Source: Azophilus sp965221465
GTDB taxonomy: Bacteria; Pseudomonadota; Gammaproteobacteria; Pseudomonadales; Azotimanducaceae
Assembly: GCA_965221465.1 (NCBI GenBank)
Contig: OZ244892.1
Location: 2,108,001-2,172,000 of the forward strand
Length of the DNA: 64,000 nucleotides
Reading direction: 5' to 3'
The notes under the pieces were generated by a model that saw only the letters and a program-made list of their open reading frames with translations, was not told the DNA's origin and ran no database searches. A program made the translations under genes and the position numbers. The stretch's first letter is position 1, and each line of letters opens with the position of its first letter. This document shows positions 52,663-61,257 of the stretch, piece by piece.

Positions 52663-53883
52663 ATGACCACGCGGACCGAATTGCTGGAGGTCATTGCGAA
52701 CGGCGAGAATTCCGGGGTGGAATTCAAGAGGGACAACCTCCGTCACCTGGATTTGGCGAAGGAACTGGTCGCGTTTTCAAATCTGGAAGGCGGCATGGTG
52801 GTTCTTGGCGTGGAGGATGACGGAAGTGTGTCCGGACTGACCCGTCCCGACCTCGAGGAATGGGTCATAAATGTCTGCCGAGACAAGATCAGGCCGGCAA
52901 TCGTTCCCTTCTTCGAGGTGATTCGCGGCGTCGGCGACGACAAGGACGTTGCGATTGTGCGTGTTGCCCGCGGCTACGATGTACACGCGCTCCGGCACAA
53001 CAACGCAAGCAGGTACTTGATTCGCGTGGGAACACAGAGCCGCGAAGCGAGCCAGGAAGAGCTTGCCCGTTTGTTCCAGCAAAGAGGCGTCATTCGCGCC
53101 GAGTCGCGGCCAGTGTCAGGCGCAGCGCCCGACCACCTTGACCGACGACGGCTGAGAAACTATTTCGGTGACATCCGGGAGCAGGATGTGCCCGACGACG
53201 ATGACAAAGACGCGTGGCAGTCTTTGCTGGTCAACACCGAAATCATGACCGAAGAAGGCGTGACCGTTGGCGGCATGCTGCTGTTCGGCAAGACGCCGAA
53301 TCGGTTTCTGCCACACGCGGGGATAGATGCCGTCGCATATCCGGGTACCGAGCAAGACTATGCCGCACAGGAGCGCACAGCGATTCGCGGCCCCATGACG
53401 CCCTTGCTCAATGTAGACGGCGATGTCGTTGAGAACGGATTGGTCGAGCAGGCGTTGAATTTCGTGCAGCGCAATACACGTGTAGATGTCGAGTTGGAAG
53501 GCGGCAGACGGGTGGAAAGACCGGTTTATCCGCCCGAGGCACTTCGTGAGGTTATCGTGAACGCCCTCATTCACCGCGACTACTTGCTGACCAGCACCGA
53601 CATCGAATTGGCGTTGTACAGTGACAGACTTGAAGTTGTCTCTCCGGGCCGACTCCCGAACGGAATAACCACGCAGCGCATGCGAGCGGGGACTCGGGCC
53701 GCACGAAATCAGATTTTAAAAGACGTTATGCGCGACTATCGCTATCTGGAGCATATGGGAATGGAAATTCCCAGGAAAATCGTCAAAGGGATGAAGGAGC
53801 ACAACGGCACTGAACCCGACCTGGTCGAACAGGACGAGCGTTTCCTGGTGGTTCTCCACGCACGGGCTCAAAACGGGAATTAG
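52663..53883 (+). CDS. AlbA_2 / Schlafen-type ATP-binding protein
   Basis: 406 residues. N-terminal AlbA_2 domain: ENSGVEFKRDNLRHLDLAKE, FSNLEGGMVVLGVEDDGSVS. C-terminal GHKL ATPase-like (HATPase_c_4) block with YPPEALREVIVNALIHRDYL and LEVVSPGRLPNGITT. Such proteins are widespread, often accessory, and recur in defence islands, but no specific activity can be assigned. Base composition is visibly less GC-rich than neighbours and it starts 148 bases after tRNA-Ser, a favoured integration site. No integrase or att repeat was seen. Confidence 0.83.
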   Translation: MTTRTELLEVIANGENSGVEFKRDNLRHLDLAKELVAFSNLEGGMVVLGVEDDGSVSGLTRPDLEEWVINVCRDKIRPAIVPFFEVIRGVGDDKDVAIVRVARGYDVHALRHNNASRYLIRVGTQSREASQEELARLFQQRGVIRAESRPVSGAAPDHLDRRRLRNYFGDIREQDVPDDDDKDAWQSLLVNTEIMTEEGVTVGGMLLFGKTPNRFLPHAGIDAVAYPGTEQDYAAQERTAIRGPMTPLLNVDGDVVENGLVEQALNFVQRNTRVDVELEGGRRVERPVYPPEALREVIVNALIHRDYLLTSTDIELALYSDRLEVVSPGRLPNGITTQRMRAGTRAARNQILKDVMRDYRYLEHMGMEIPRKIVKGMKEHNGTEPDLVEQDERFLVVLHARAQNGN

Positions 53884-53941
53884 CCCGAAAATCTCACCAA
53901 CTTCCTACTGCGGACGCCGATGCACTCGCGTTGCGCGGCGG
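53884..53941. repeat. R1 repeat, end A only
   Basis: CTCACCAACTTCCTACTGCG followed by GACGCCGATGCACTCGCGTT. The outermost bases are mutated (CCCGAAAATCTCACC). Lies between the stops of the AlbA_2 and GH53 genes. Confidence 0.8.
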
Positions 53942-53947
53942 CGGTGC

Positions 53948-56377
53948 TCAGCGGTTTTCCTGCCGAGGAATCGTCGAGAGATTGGTCATGTGGCCGGTTG
54001 GGCTCGACAGCAGACTGATGACGACGACCGGCCGAGCCGACTCGACGGTCAAACGCCATTTCCCCTCGCCGTCGCCGAGCGCGCCCTCGAATTCGTCGCT
54101 GCCGGATTCGAGATCGGCCGACGTGAACGTCCTCGATTGTTCGGCGGGAAGGGTGACCCGCACGGAGCCACCCGGCGATTTGCCGGTATCGTCGATGCCC
54201 GTGATCGATACCCGTGCCTCTTCGGTTCCCGGGTTGACAAGCCGCAGCGAACTCACCTGGTTGGCGTTGCTTGCGGGATTGAACATGGCCACATCGAAGC
54301 CTTTCGAGCCCGCAGGCGCCACATCGTGCATCGCCGTCAGGAAACCGTCCCAGGTGCGCAGGTAGGAAAGCACCTCGAGGTCGAGACCCGAATCGAACTC
54401 CAGACGCCAATCCCCCTGGCCGGGCCCGACGCCATACGGCAACCCCTTGTTTTCGTTGCCGGATTCCAGATCTTCGGAGTTGAATTGCACCGTCTGCCCG
54501 GCCCCGATGGACAGCGTCACGGGGCCGTAGCGGTTTCCGGCGTCGTCGATGGCAGCAATGTCGGCTTCGCCCGACACGGTGGAACGGTTGATCACTCGGG
54601 CAATGCCCTGGCGCACCGAATTCGAAGCCGAAGGGAACAGCGGCAGCCGGTGCGAGGCCTCGAATTCCCGGGGCGTCCAATGGACCCGCACACCGGCGGC
54701 CCGCATCGCCGGGATGGTTACGGCAGCGGCCTCGTCATCCAGCGGATTGCCGCCGAGACGCAAGTCCGTCAGCCTCGGCAGATCAGCCAGTAGCGCAATG
54801 TCGGAGAGCGCGTTGTTGCCGAGATCCAGCGTGCTCAGGTTCGTGGCGAACTCCAGCCCGGTCAGTTCGACGATACCGCGCCCTCGGGCGTCCAGAGCAA
54901 CGAGCGACTTCATGTCGTCCCGGCTGATCGGATCGCCTGGAGACTTGCCCAGAGCCTCTTCGATGGCGGCAAGAAGATTGGCGTCGGCAATGTGCACCGG
55001 CAGCCGATCGTCGAAATCGAAACTCAGGAAGTCCGCGCCTTCGTGCAGCGCCGAGTTCTCGTAATCGAAAAAGGTTGCGTTTTCCCATGCCGATCCATTG
55101 CCCCACCGCGTCCTGCACGACGTTGAAATCCACGCGGGTTCCCAGTAGACGATCCCCAGGCCTCCCGCTTCCAGGACAGCACCCATCTGATCGATGAGGA
55201 AGTCGCGTTGACCTGGGATGATCGCCGGATAGCCTTCGAGCAAGCTGCCGTCGCCGAGTATGTTGGTCGTGCCGTCAACGTTCTCGAGTGTCCAGGGATA
55301 GGCTGTTTCGACAACCACGACTTCCTTTTCGAACGTGTTTCGAAGTCGCTGCACTGCCTGCTTCAGCTCGGCCAGATCGAATCGGGACCACTTTGGGTAA
55401 TAGCTGATGCCGATGGCGTCGTAGTTGGCCAAGCCGGAGGTGCTCGCTGCGGCACGTTCAAGCCAGACTCCGACGTGCTCCGGCACGGCGATGTGGAGTA
55501 TCACGCCGATTTGAAGACCGGTCTGGGCGGCTACGTCGCGCACCGCCGCAATACCGGCGTTCACCAACGCGACGTTTCGTTCCGGGTTCGCCTCCCAGGA
55601 ATCGGCTTCGGGATTCCGGTGCACCAGCCCGTTGTTGATCTCGTTGCCGACCTGCACGTAATCGGGCGATAGCCCCTGATCGTGGAGCGTCATCAAGGTG
55701 TCGAACGTATAGTTGTAAAGCAACCCTTCCAGTTCTTCGTCCGATTCGGCATGTCGCCAGGCTGCCGGGATTTGCTGGGCGCCGGGGTCAGCCCAATCGT
55801 CCGAATAGTGAAAGTCGAGAAGGATGCGCATGCCGCTCTGCCGGCCCCGACGAGTGCTCTTCATGACATCGGCGAGGTTGCCGTAGTCGGTCCAGTCCGG
55901 CGTATGCCAAAGACGAAAGCGGGCGATGTTGGCGCCCTCCTCGGCCAGAATCTCGAAGGGGTCGCCAATGCCTCCTCCCGCACGGCGATAGACGGCACCG
56001 CAATCCTCGAGTTCGTTGACATAAGACAGGTCCACGCCGCGCCAGACGTCCGGCGGCAGTTCCGCTCGACGCCCTGCCATGCCGGCGGCGCGGTTCGACC
56101 GGGCGCTCGACCCGCATCCGTCACCAGCTTTCTGCTGCGGGCGTCGATGCACTCGCCCCGCGCGGATACGGGTTGATTCGCCGTTTCGCGACGATGCAAC
56201 GGCGTAGCGGAACTGCGTGTTCGCCGTGACACCGGCATCGTGACAGGCAGTGGCGCCTTGCACGAACGGGTTCGTCGGTGGGCCCGGCGCCGCAGCCATC
56301 GCTTGAAACGCCGTGACAACAAGCGGCAGGCCAACGGCACGGAAAGCGCGTATCCGATTCGTACTCGGCCGGTTCAC
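53948..56377 (-). CDS. GH53 endo-beta-1,4-galactanase, multidomain, with R1 insert
   Basis: 809 residues, predicted exported. GTG 56377 gives a signal-like start (IRAFRAVGLPLVVTAFQAMA, cleavage near AAAPG), then an FN3-like scrap (GVTANTQFRYAVASSRNGES), then translated R1 (GRVHRRPQQKAGDGC). The GH53 barrel begins at RGVDLSYVNELEDCGA: acid/base Glu in VQVGNEINNGL, nucleophile Glu in VVVVETAYPWT. After about residue 430 come leucine-rich-repeat-like units (LSTLDLGNNALSDIALLADL), then two related beta-rich modules (DDAGNRYGPVTLSIG and DDTGKSPGGSVRVTLP). Cuts galactan side chains of pectin or similar polymers. No ribosome site is clear at 56377; ATG 56056 would give a cytosolic enzyme. Confidence 0.83.
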   Translation of the reverse strand: MNRPSTNRIRAFRAVGLPLVVTAFQAMAAAPGPPTNPFVQGATACHDAGVTANTQFRYAVASSRNGESTRIRAGRVHRRPQQKAGDGCGSSARSNRAAGMAGRRAELPPDVWRGVDLSYVNELEDCGAVYRRAGGGIGDPFEILAEEGANIARFRLWHTPDWTDYGNLADVMKSTRRGRQSGMRILLDFHYSDDWADPGAQQIPAAWRHAESDEELEGLLYNYTFDTLMTLHDQGLSPDYVQVGNEINNGLVHRNPEADSWEANPERNVALVNAGIAAVRDVAAQTGLQIGVILHIAVPEHVGVWLERAAASTSGLANYDAIGISYYPKWSRFDLAELKQAVQRLRNTFEKEVVVVETAYPWTLENVDGTTNILGDGSLLEGYPAIIPGQRDFLIDQMGAVLEAGGLGIVYWEPAWISTSCRTRWGNGSAWENATFFDYENSALHEGADFLSFDFDDRLPVHIADANLLAAIEEALGKSPGDPISRDDMKSLVALDARGRGIVELTGLEFATNLSTLDLGNNALSDIALLADLPRLTDLRLGGNPLDDEAAAVTIPAMRAAGVRVHWTPREFEASHRLPLFPSASNSVRQGIARVINRSTVSGEADIAAIDDAGNRYGPVTLSIGAGQTVQFNSEDLESGNENKGLPYGVGPGQGDWRLEFDSGLDLEVLSYLRTWDGFLTAMHDVAPAGSKGFDVAMFNPASNANQVSSLRLVNPGTEEARVSITGIDDTGKSPGGSVRVTLPAEQSRTFTSADLESGSDEFEGALGDGEGKWRLTVESARPVVVISLLSSPTGHMTNLSTIPRQENR
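56111..56162. repeat. R1 repeat, end A only, inside the GH53 gene
   Basis: CCCGCATCCGTCACCAGCTT then TCTGCTGCGGGCGTCGATGC and ACTCGCCCCG. Read on the minus strand it is in frame with both the signal peptide and the catalytic domain. No right-hand terminus. Confidence 0.88.
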
Positions 56378-56391
56378 GCAGGTGCGCGCCG

Positions 56392-57522
56392 CTACATGAG
56401 CAGCTTCGCCACGGCGACACCGAGGAAGGTGCCGATGGCGTAACCCAGAATTCCGCACATGATTCCCGGGGTGACGAGGGCTTTCCAGCCCCTCGCGGCG
56501 GCGATCGCTGCTGTCGGCGCGGGGCCGACCAGGGCGGCGCCCGCGGCGATGATCGCCTCCGCCAGATCGATTTTCAGCAGCCTGGCGGCAGCCAGCACGA
56601 CGATCAGGTGAGTCGCCAGGATGATCACCGAGTAGACGAACAGGTCGAGCGCGGATTCGACGAAGGCAAACGCATCGGTTCCACAGCCAACCGCCGCGAA
56701 GAACAGGTACATGACGATCATGCCGAGGGCGAAATCGCCCTGCAGCCGGGAAAGAGCTTGCGGGAACACATTGGCAACAACGAGGGTGAGCGCCGTCACG
56801 AACAGGATGGCGTAATTCGGCATGCCGACCCAGCTGGCGAACGCATACGCGACGGCGCAGATGGCGAAACTGAGGGCGAGCGCGCCGGCGATGTGGCTCA
56901 TCCGCAGGGCGTCCGGCCGGTCGTCGGCCGCTTCGGCCCTCTGCCGCTCCGATGCCTCGATGATGCGGGAAGGCACCAGCCGCCTGACCAGCGCCACCGA
57001 GGGCAACGCGATCAGCGCCAGTAATGCCATGATGCTGACCACGTTGCTGGCGCCGAGGGCGACCGACACCTCGCCCGGGGTCATCTCGACGGCCGCAGAA
57101 ACGGCGACGAAGTTGACCGCGCCGCCGGTCCAGCCGCCGGTGTAGACGCCGGCCGCCTTGGCGCCGATCTCGCCCAGATCGAGCAGGTGGAAGCCGACGA
57201 TTGCGCCGACGACCGTCCCGGCGCAAGCGATTGCAAAGGTGACGATCACCGGCCCGCTTTCCCGCAGGATACGGCGCAGGTCTGCCTTGTAGAGGAGCAG
57301 CGGAATCGCCAGGGGAACCAGGTAACCGCCGACGAAGTCGTAGACCGGCGCCTTGAAGGGAACCACGCCCAGGTTCGACAGCGCGACACCGCCCAGGATG
57401 ACCCAGAGCACCCCGGATGTGGTCTTGCCGAGGCGATTGCCGTCGGCCCAGAGCCCGAACCAGGCGAGGCCGGCCAGCACGGTACAGAGAGCAAAGATGT
57501 TGTCCGCTTCGATGATCGTCAT
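56392..57522 (-). CDS. DUF819 family permease
   Basis: 376 residues, about ten hydrophobic segments. GLWADGNRLGKTTSGVLWVI and TGGWTGGAVNFVAVSAAVEM are conserved in DUF819 (YjcL-like) inner-membrane proteins, distant relatives of glutamate/aspartate carriers. Substrate unknown. Its start overlaps the SDR stop (57519-57522), and the GH53 signal begins 14 bases after its own stop, so all three may be co-transcribed. Confidence 0.88.
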   Translation of the reverse strand: MTIIEADNIFALCTVLAGLAWFGLWADGNRLGKTTSGVLWVILGGVALSNLGVVPFKAPVYDFVGGYLVPLAIPLLLYKADLRRILRESGPVIVTFAIACAGTVVGAIVGFHLLDLGEIGAKAAGVYTGGWTGGAVNFVAVSAAVEMTPGEVSVALGASNVVSIMALLALIALPSVALVRRLVPSRIIEASERQRAEAADDRPDALRMSHIAGALALSFAICAVAYAFASWVGMPNYAILFVTALTLVVANVFPQALSRLQGDFALGMIVMYLFFAAVGCGTDAFAFVESALDLFVYSVIILATHLIVVLAAARLLKIDLAEAIIAAGAALVGPAPTAAIAAARGWKALVTPGIMCGILGYAIGTFLGVAVAKLLM

Positions 57523-58382
57523 GGCGGCCCCGCCTCACCCCGGCTCCACCAGTCGCAGCCGGCGACATCGCGCAGAAACTCGTCGCGCGCGCGGTCGTCC
57601 TGCGCCAGCATCGTTGCCATCACGCGCTCTGCCACCTCGTCTGCGGGCCAGCGCAGCCGGCTGCCGTCCGACCCGGCAATTCGCACCAGGAGTTCACCGA
57701 CCGCGCGCGGGTGGAACGATTCGTCGATACGAGCGCCAAGGCCGGCCATGCGCGCTTCGATCAGCGGACGATACGGCGAGTGTTCGGGAATCGGCAGCGG
57801 CCCGGAGAGGGCGTCGGCAAATATGCGCGTCGCGTGCAAGCCCGCTTCCACCAAGGCCACACGGATGCCCCAGCGGTCCACCTCGTGGCGCAAGGCCTCC
57901 ACCGCCCCTTCCAGCGCAAACTTGCTGGCCGAATAGGAGACATCGCCGGGCAGGCCGGCAATGCCCGACAGGGAACTGACATTGACGATAGAGCCGCTGC
58001 CCTGCTCACGCATGACCGGCAGCACCGCCCGGGCCAGCAGCAACGGCCCGAAAAGGTTGGTTTCCATTACCTCGCGCAAGGTCGCCTCGGATGTGTCTTC
58101 GAAGGCGCCGATGCGGTTGATGCCGGCGTTGTTCACCAGCACGTCGAGGCTGCCGTGCGCGGCCACTATCTGTTGAACCGCCGGAGCAAAGGTCTCGGGT
58201 TCGGTTACATCCAGGCGTGTGGTGTGGAGTTCCAGATCCTCTGCCCGCGCCGCCGAGGCAAGCGAACCGCCTCGCGCCGGATCGCGCAGAGTGGCAACTA
58301 CGGTATCGCCGTTGCGGGCGAAGGCGAGCGCCGCTTCCAGGCCGAAGCCGCTGCTGCACCCGGTGATCAATACGACAGCCAT
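57519..58382 (-). CDS. SDR family oxidoreductase
   Basis: 287 residues. VVLITGCSSGFGLEAALAFA (TGxxxGxG), LVNNAGINRIGAF, catalytic VSSLSGIAG and YSASKFALEGAVEAL are all canonical. The C-terminal 90 residues are longer than the minimal SDR and resemble NADP-dependent enzymes acting on sterols, retinol-like compounds or polyols. Overlaps DUF819 by ATGA. Confidence 0.9.
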   Translation of the reverse strand: MAVVLITGCSSGFGLEAALAFARNGDTVVATLRDPARGGSLASAARAEDLELHTTRLDVTEPETFAPAVQQIVAAHGSLDVLVNNAGINRIGAFEDTSEATLREVMETNLFGPLLLARAVLPVMREQGSGSIVNVSSLSGIAGLPGDVSYSASKFALEGAVEALRHEVDRWGIRVALVEAGLHATRIFADALSGPLPIPEHSPYRPLIEARMAGLGARIDESFHPRAVGELLVRIAGSDGSRLRWPADEVAERVMATMLAQDDRARDEFLRDVAGCDWWSRGEAGPP

Positions 58383-58465
58383 CCGCTTTCCCTTGCGCGC
58401 ATCGTCCTCCGATCATTTTGGCTATAGTAAGTGTCCGATGGCCCCGAGGCGACCACGCAGAATCC

Positions 58466-59461
58466 ATGCCCCAGCGAATCGTCTTCCCGAAACAAGGCCA
58501 GGTAGCCCTGGAAAAGTTCGAATTGCCCCCCCTGACCGACGATTCCGTCCGGGTGCGCACGCTCTGCAGCCTGATGAGCATCGGCACCGAGACTTCGATT
58601 CTCAACCGGAAATACGACCCCGGCACCCACTACGACCGGATATTCGGCTTCCCGCAACTGAAAACCGGCGTTCAGGCCGTGGCAGAGGTAGAGGATGTCG
58701 GCGCATCGGTGCGGGATTTCCAGGCGGGCGACCGCATCTACATGCGCATGGCGCACGGCTCGCACCAGGTCATGCCCGAAGCGCTGCTGTCTCCGGTTCC
58801 GGATGCCGTGGACACCAGGGATGCCTGCTGGTGCGGTCTCGCCAAGACGGCTTTCCGCGCGGCCTGGGCAGCGCCGTTCGGCCTCGGCCGGCAGGTTCTG
58901 ATCATCGGCGCCGGGCCGGTCGGGCAGATGGCGATACGCTGGGCGCGGAGCGCAAACGTCGGCTTGCTCGCCGTCTCCGACCTCTCGGAAAACCGCCTCG
59001 CCCATGCCAAGCGCGGCGGCGCCACGCACACGCTTTGCGGCGACATCACCGACCAACTCGATGCCATCGGCGCCATGAACGACGGCGCCGGTCCCGATAT
59101 TGTGGTGGAAGCCACCGGCAGCCCGGCGGTGTTTGCGAGCGCGCTGGCGGCGGCAGCGCGGTTCGGCAAGGTGATCCTGCTCGGCGACACCGGCTATCCC
59201 GACCGCCAGCACCTCACCTCCGACGTGATGACCAAGGGCCTTACCCTCCAGGCAACCCACGACAGCCACGACCGGGACGGCTGGACACAACGCCGGATCG
59301 ACGAACTGTTCTTCGATTCCCTGATCGACGGGCGCTTCGACGTCGGCGGCCTGATCACCCATGAGTTTTCCCCCGCGGATTGCGTTGCAGCCTACGCCCT
59401 GGCCGTCGACCACCGAGAAGACGCCATGGGCATCCTTTTCGACTGGTCCCGAATCGACTGA
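58466..59461 (+). CDS. Zinc-type medium-chain dehydrogenase
   Basis: 331 residues. The catalytic domain includes CSLMSIGTETSILNRKY, typical of the polyol-dehydrogenase-like MDR group, although only some zinc-binding residues are evident. The Rossmann motif is VLIIGAGPVGQMAIRWARSA. C-terminal LITHEFSPADCVAAYALAVD is family-like. ATG 58466 was preferred to 58418. Divergent from the SDR; the pair may act on the same alcohol or sugar substrate brought in by the TRAP transporter downstream. Confidence 0.88.
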   Translation: MPQRIVFPKQGQVALEKFELPPLTDDSVRVRTLCSLMSIGTETSILNRKYDPGTHYDRIFGFPQLKTGVQAVAEVEDVGASVRDFQAGDRIYMRMAHGSHQVMPEALLSPVPDAVDTRDACWCGLAKTAFRAAWAAPFGLGRQVLIIGAGPVGQMAIRWARSANVGLLAVSDLSENRLAHAKRGGATHTLCGDITDQLDAIGAMNDGAGPDIVVEATGSPAVFASALAAAARFGKVILLGDTGYPDRQHLTSDVMTKGLTLQATHDSHDRDGWTQRRIDELFFDSLIDGRFDVGGLITHEFSPADCVAAYALAVDHREDAMGILFDWSRID

Positions 59462-59543
59462 CGCCGCGATGCCCCGGCCGGACGAGAAAGCACTGCCCAC
59501 GAACAGAGTCGGCTTGTTCGAATGCCTCGATCTCGAATTCTAG

Positions 59544-59590
59544 CCCGCACCCGTCACCAACTTCCTGCTGTGAACGCCGCTGCACGCACC
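59544..59590. repeat. R1 repeat, end A only, at the dctP 5' end
   Basis: CCCGCACCCGTCACCAACTT then CCTGCTGTGAACGCCGCTGC. It occupies the region where the promoter or N-terminus of dctP is expected. Confidence 0.8.
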
Positions 59591-59620
59591 GCGCGTGACC
59601 TTGGGGCGCAAACGCGCGGG

Positions 59621-60769
59621 TTGCCCCCTCGCGCTCCCGGGCTGAGGGCTCTTATCCACAATCCTGCAAGACCGCTCTCTCGGCTTGCCGCGGCGGTGCT
59701 GGTTCAAGGCGTCGCAGTTTGCGCATCCGCAGCACCGGCGGAGCATGTGTTGCTCATCAATCAGGTCGCCCCGCGCACCCACTTCTATCACTCGGAGATT
59801 CTCGAACCCTGGGCCGGTGACGTTGCCCGGGTGACCGGGGGGCGGGTGCAGGTGCGGTTCAGCACGGCGCCGCTCGGCAGCTACCGGCGCAACTTCGACA
59901 TGGCCTGGTCGGGCCTGGTGGACCTCGCCGGCGGCAACCAGAGTTCCAACCCCGGCCGCTTCCGTTTGACGATGATCAACGAATCGCCCTATCTCGGCAC
60001 CAGCGACCCGGAGTCGATTTCCGTCGCCCTGTGGCGCACCCATGTCAGACACCTGGCGCCGGCCGGCGAATTCGAAGGCACGCAGGTGCTGGCCCTGCAC
60101 GTGAGCAGCCTGCAACAGTTCTATACCACCGAGAAACCGGTTCGCGAGATGGCCGACTTGAGCGGCCTGAAGATCGCTGCGCCAAGCGACCTCGGCGCAA
60201 AACTGATCGAGCGGCTGGGCGCAATACCGGTGCTGCTCACCGCGCCCGAGATCCACGACGGCCTGTCCCGGGGCATCATCGACGGCGTCAGCATGGGCCC
60301 CACCGGCACGTCGCGCCTGCACCTGTACCCGTTCCTCAAGTACGAGACGCGCGTCGCCGACGGCGCGGGCTTGAGCTGGGGTGGCTTCTATCTGGTCGCC
60401 AATGACGCGAGCTGGCAGCGTATCGACCCGGCAGACCGGCGCCGTATCCAGAACCTGTGCGGGGAGGCCTTCGCGCGCCGGGCAGCTCGAGTATTCGTCG
60501 AGAAAACACGGGATGCCAATCTGGAACTCGAGCGTGCCGGCATCGTTCGCATCACGCCGAGCGAAGACTTCGAGCGGAGGTTCCGGGCGGCGGCCGCCTT
60601 CATCGACGACACCTGGGTCGAGCATGCCAACGCCAACGGTATTGACGGCGCCGCCGTCCTCGCTTCGTTTCGGGAAGCGGTGCGGCACGAAGCCGCTCGA
60701 CTCGGGCGCCTGAACCCCACGTCCGCGCCGGTTTCGGCGGCGCCCGCTGCTGCGCCGTCCGGCGGCTGA
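59621..60769 (+). CDS. dctP: TRAP transporter solute-binding protein
   Basis: About 382 residues from TTG 59621. Signal-like stretch PLSRLAAAVLVQGVAVCASA, then mature PAEHVLLINQVAPRTHFYHS. DctP hallmarks: TTEKPVREMADLSGLKIAAP and GIIDGVSMGPTGTSRLHLYP, where the conserved Arg that usually binds a carboxylate would lie. The start is uncertain: the longer frame from 59522 is open but its first 30 codons read R1 repeat (ARTRHQLPAVNAAARTA). First gene of dctPQM. Confidence 0.85.
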   Translation: MPPRAPGLRALIHNPARPLSRLAAAVLVQGVAVCASAAPAEHVLLINQVAPRTHFYHSEILEPWAGDVARVTGGRVQVRFSTAPLGSYRRNFDMAWSGLVDLAGGNQSSNPGRFRLTMINESPYLGTSDPESISVALWRTHVRHLAPAGEFEGTQVLALHVSSLQQFYTTEKPVREMADLSGLKIAAPSDLGAKLIERLGAIPVLLTAPEIHDGLSRGIIDGVSMGPTGTSRLHLYPFLKYETRVADGAGLSWGGFYLVANDASWQRIDPADRRRIQNLCGEAFARRAARVFVEKTRDANLELERAGIVRITPSEDFERRFRAAAAFIDDTWVEHANANGIDGAAVLASFREAVRHEAARLGRLNPTSAPVSAAPAAAPSGG

Positions 60770-60771
60770 CC

Positions 60772-61257
60772 ATGCGCCTCGAACGCCTCGTCCGTACGGC
60801 ATCCACCGCATTCGTCTGGATAGCGGGAACAGCGGTCCTGGCGATGGTGCTGGTCACCGTGATCGACGTCTTCGGCCGCTACGTGCTCGGCAAGCCGGTC
60901 ACCAGCGGACACGCGCTGGTTCAGGCGCTGGTGTTCGTCGTCGTCTTTCTGGGCCTGCCGCTGCTGTCGTCGATGCGCGGTTACATGCAGGTCGAATTGC
61001 TCAAGGCCGTACTGCCACCGCCGTTCGCCCGGGCTCGCGAGCGGCTGGTCGAAGGCGCTTCGGCGATTTGCCTGACTGCGTTCGGTCTGCAGTTTCTCTG
61101 GCAGGGCGAGTACTACAGCGATCGGGGAGAGTTGATCGAAATGCTGGAATTGCCACTGGCCTGGTTTGCATACCTGGGCGGTGTGCTCTGTCTCCTCGCC
61201 GCCCTGCTGACCACACTGAGGCTGTTCGTGCCGCCCCAGGTGCAAGAAAACCCATGA
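60772..61257 (+). CDS. dctQ: TRAP transporter small permease
   Basis: 161 residues, four membrane helices (AFVWIAGTAVLAMVLVTVID; HALVQALVFVVVFLGLPLLS; AICLTAFGLQFLWQG; YLGGVLCLLAALLTTLRLF). VIDVFGRYVLGKP is the DctQ signature after helix 1. It follows dctP by two bases and its stop overlaps dctM (ATGA). Confidence 0.93.
   Translation: MRLERLVRTASTAFVWIAGTAVLAMVLVTVIDVFGRYVLGKPVTSGHALVQALVFVVVFLGLPLLSSMRGYMQVELLKAVLPPPFARARERLVEGASAICLTAFGLQFLWQGEYYSDRGELIEMLELPLAWFAYLGGVLCLLAALLTTLRLFVPPQVQENP

Noticed and set aside
53948..57568. A single open frame of about 1200 codons
   Set aside because: Its first 400 codons run out of phase through the clear DUF819 gene; the real gene starts at or after 56377.
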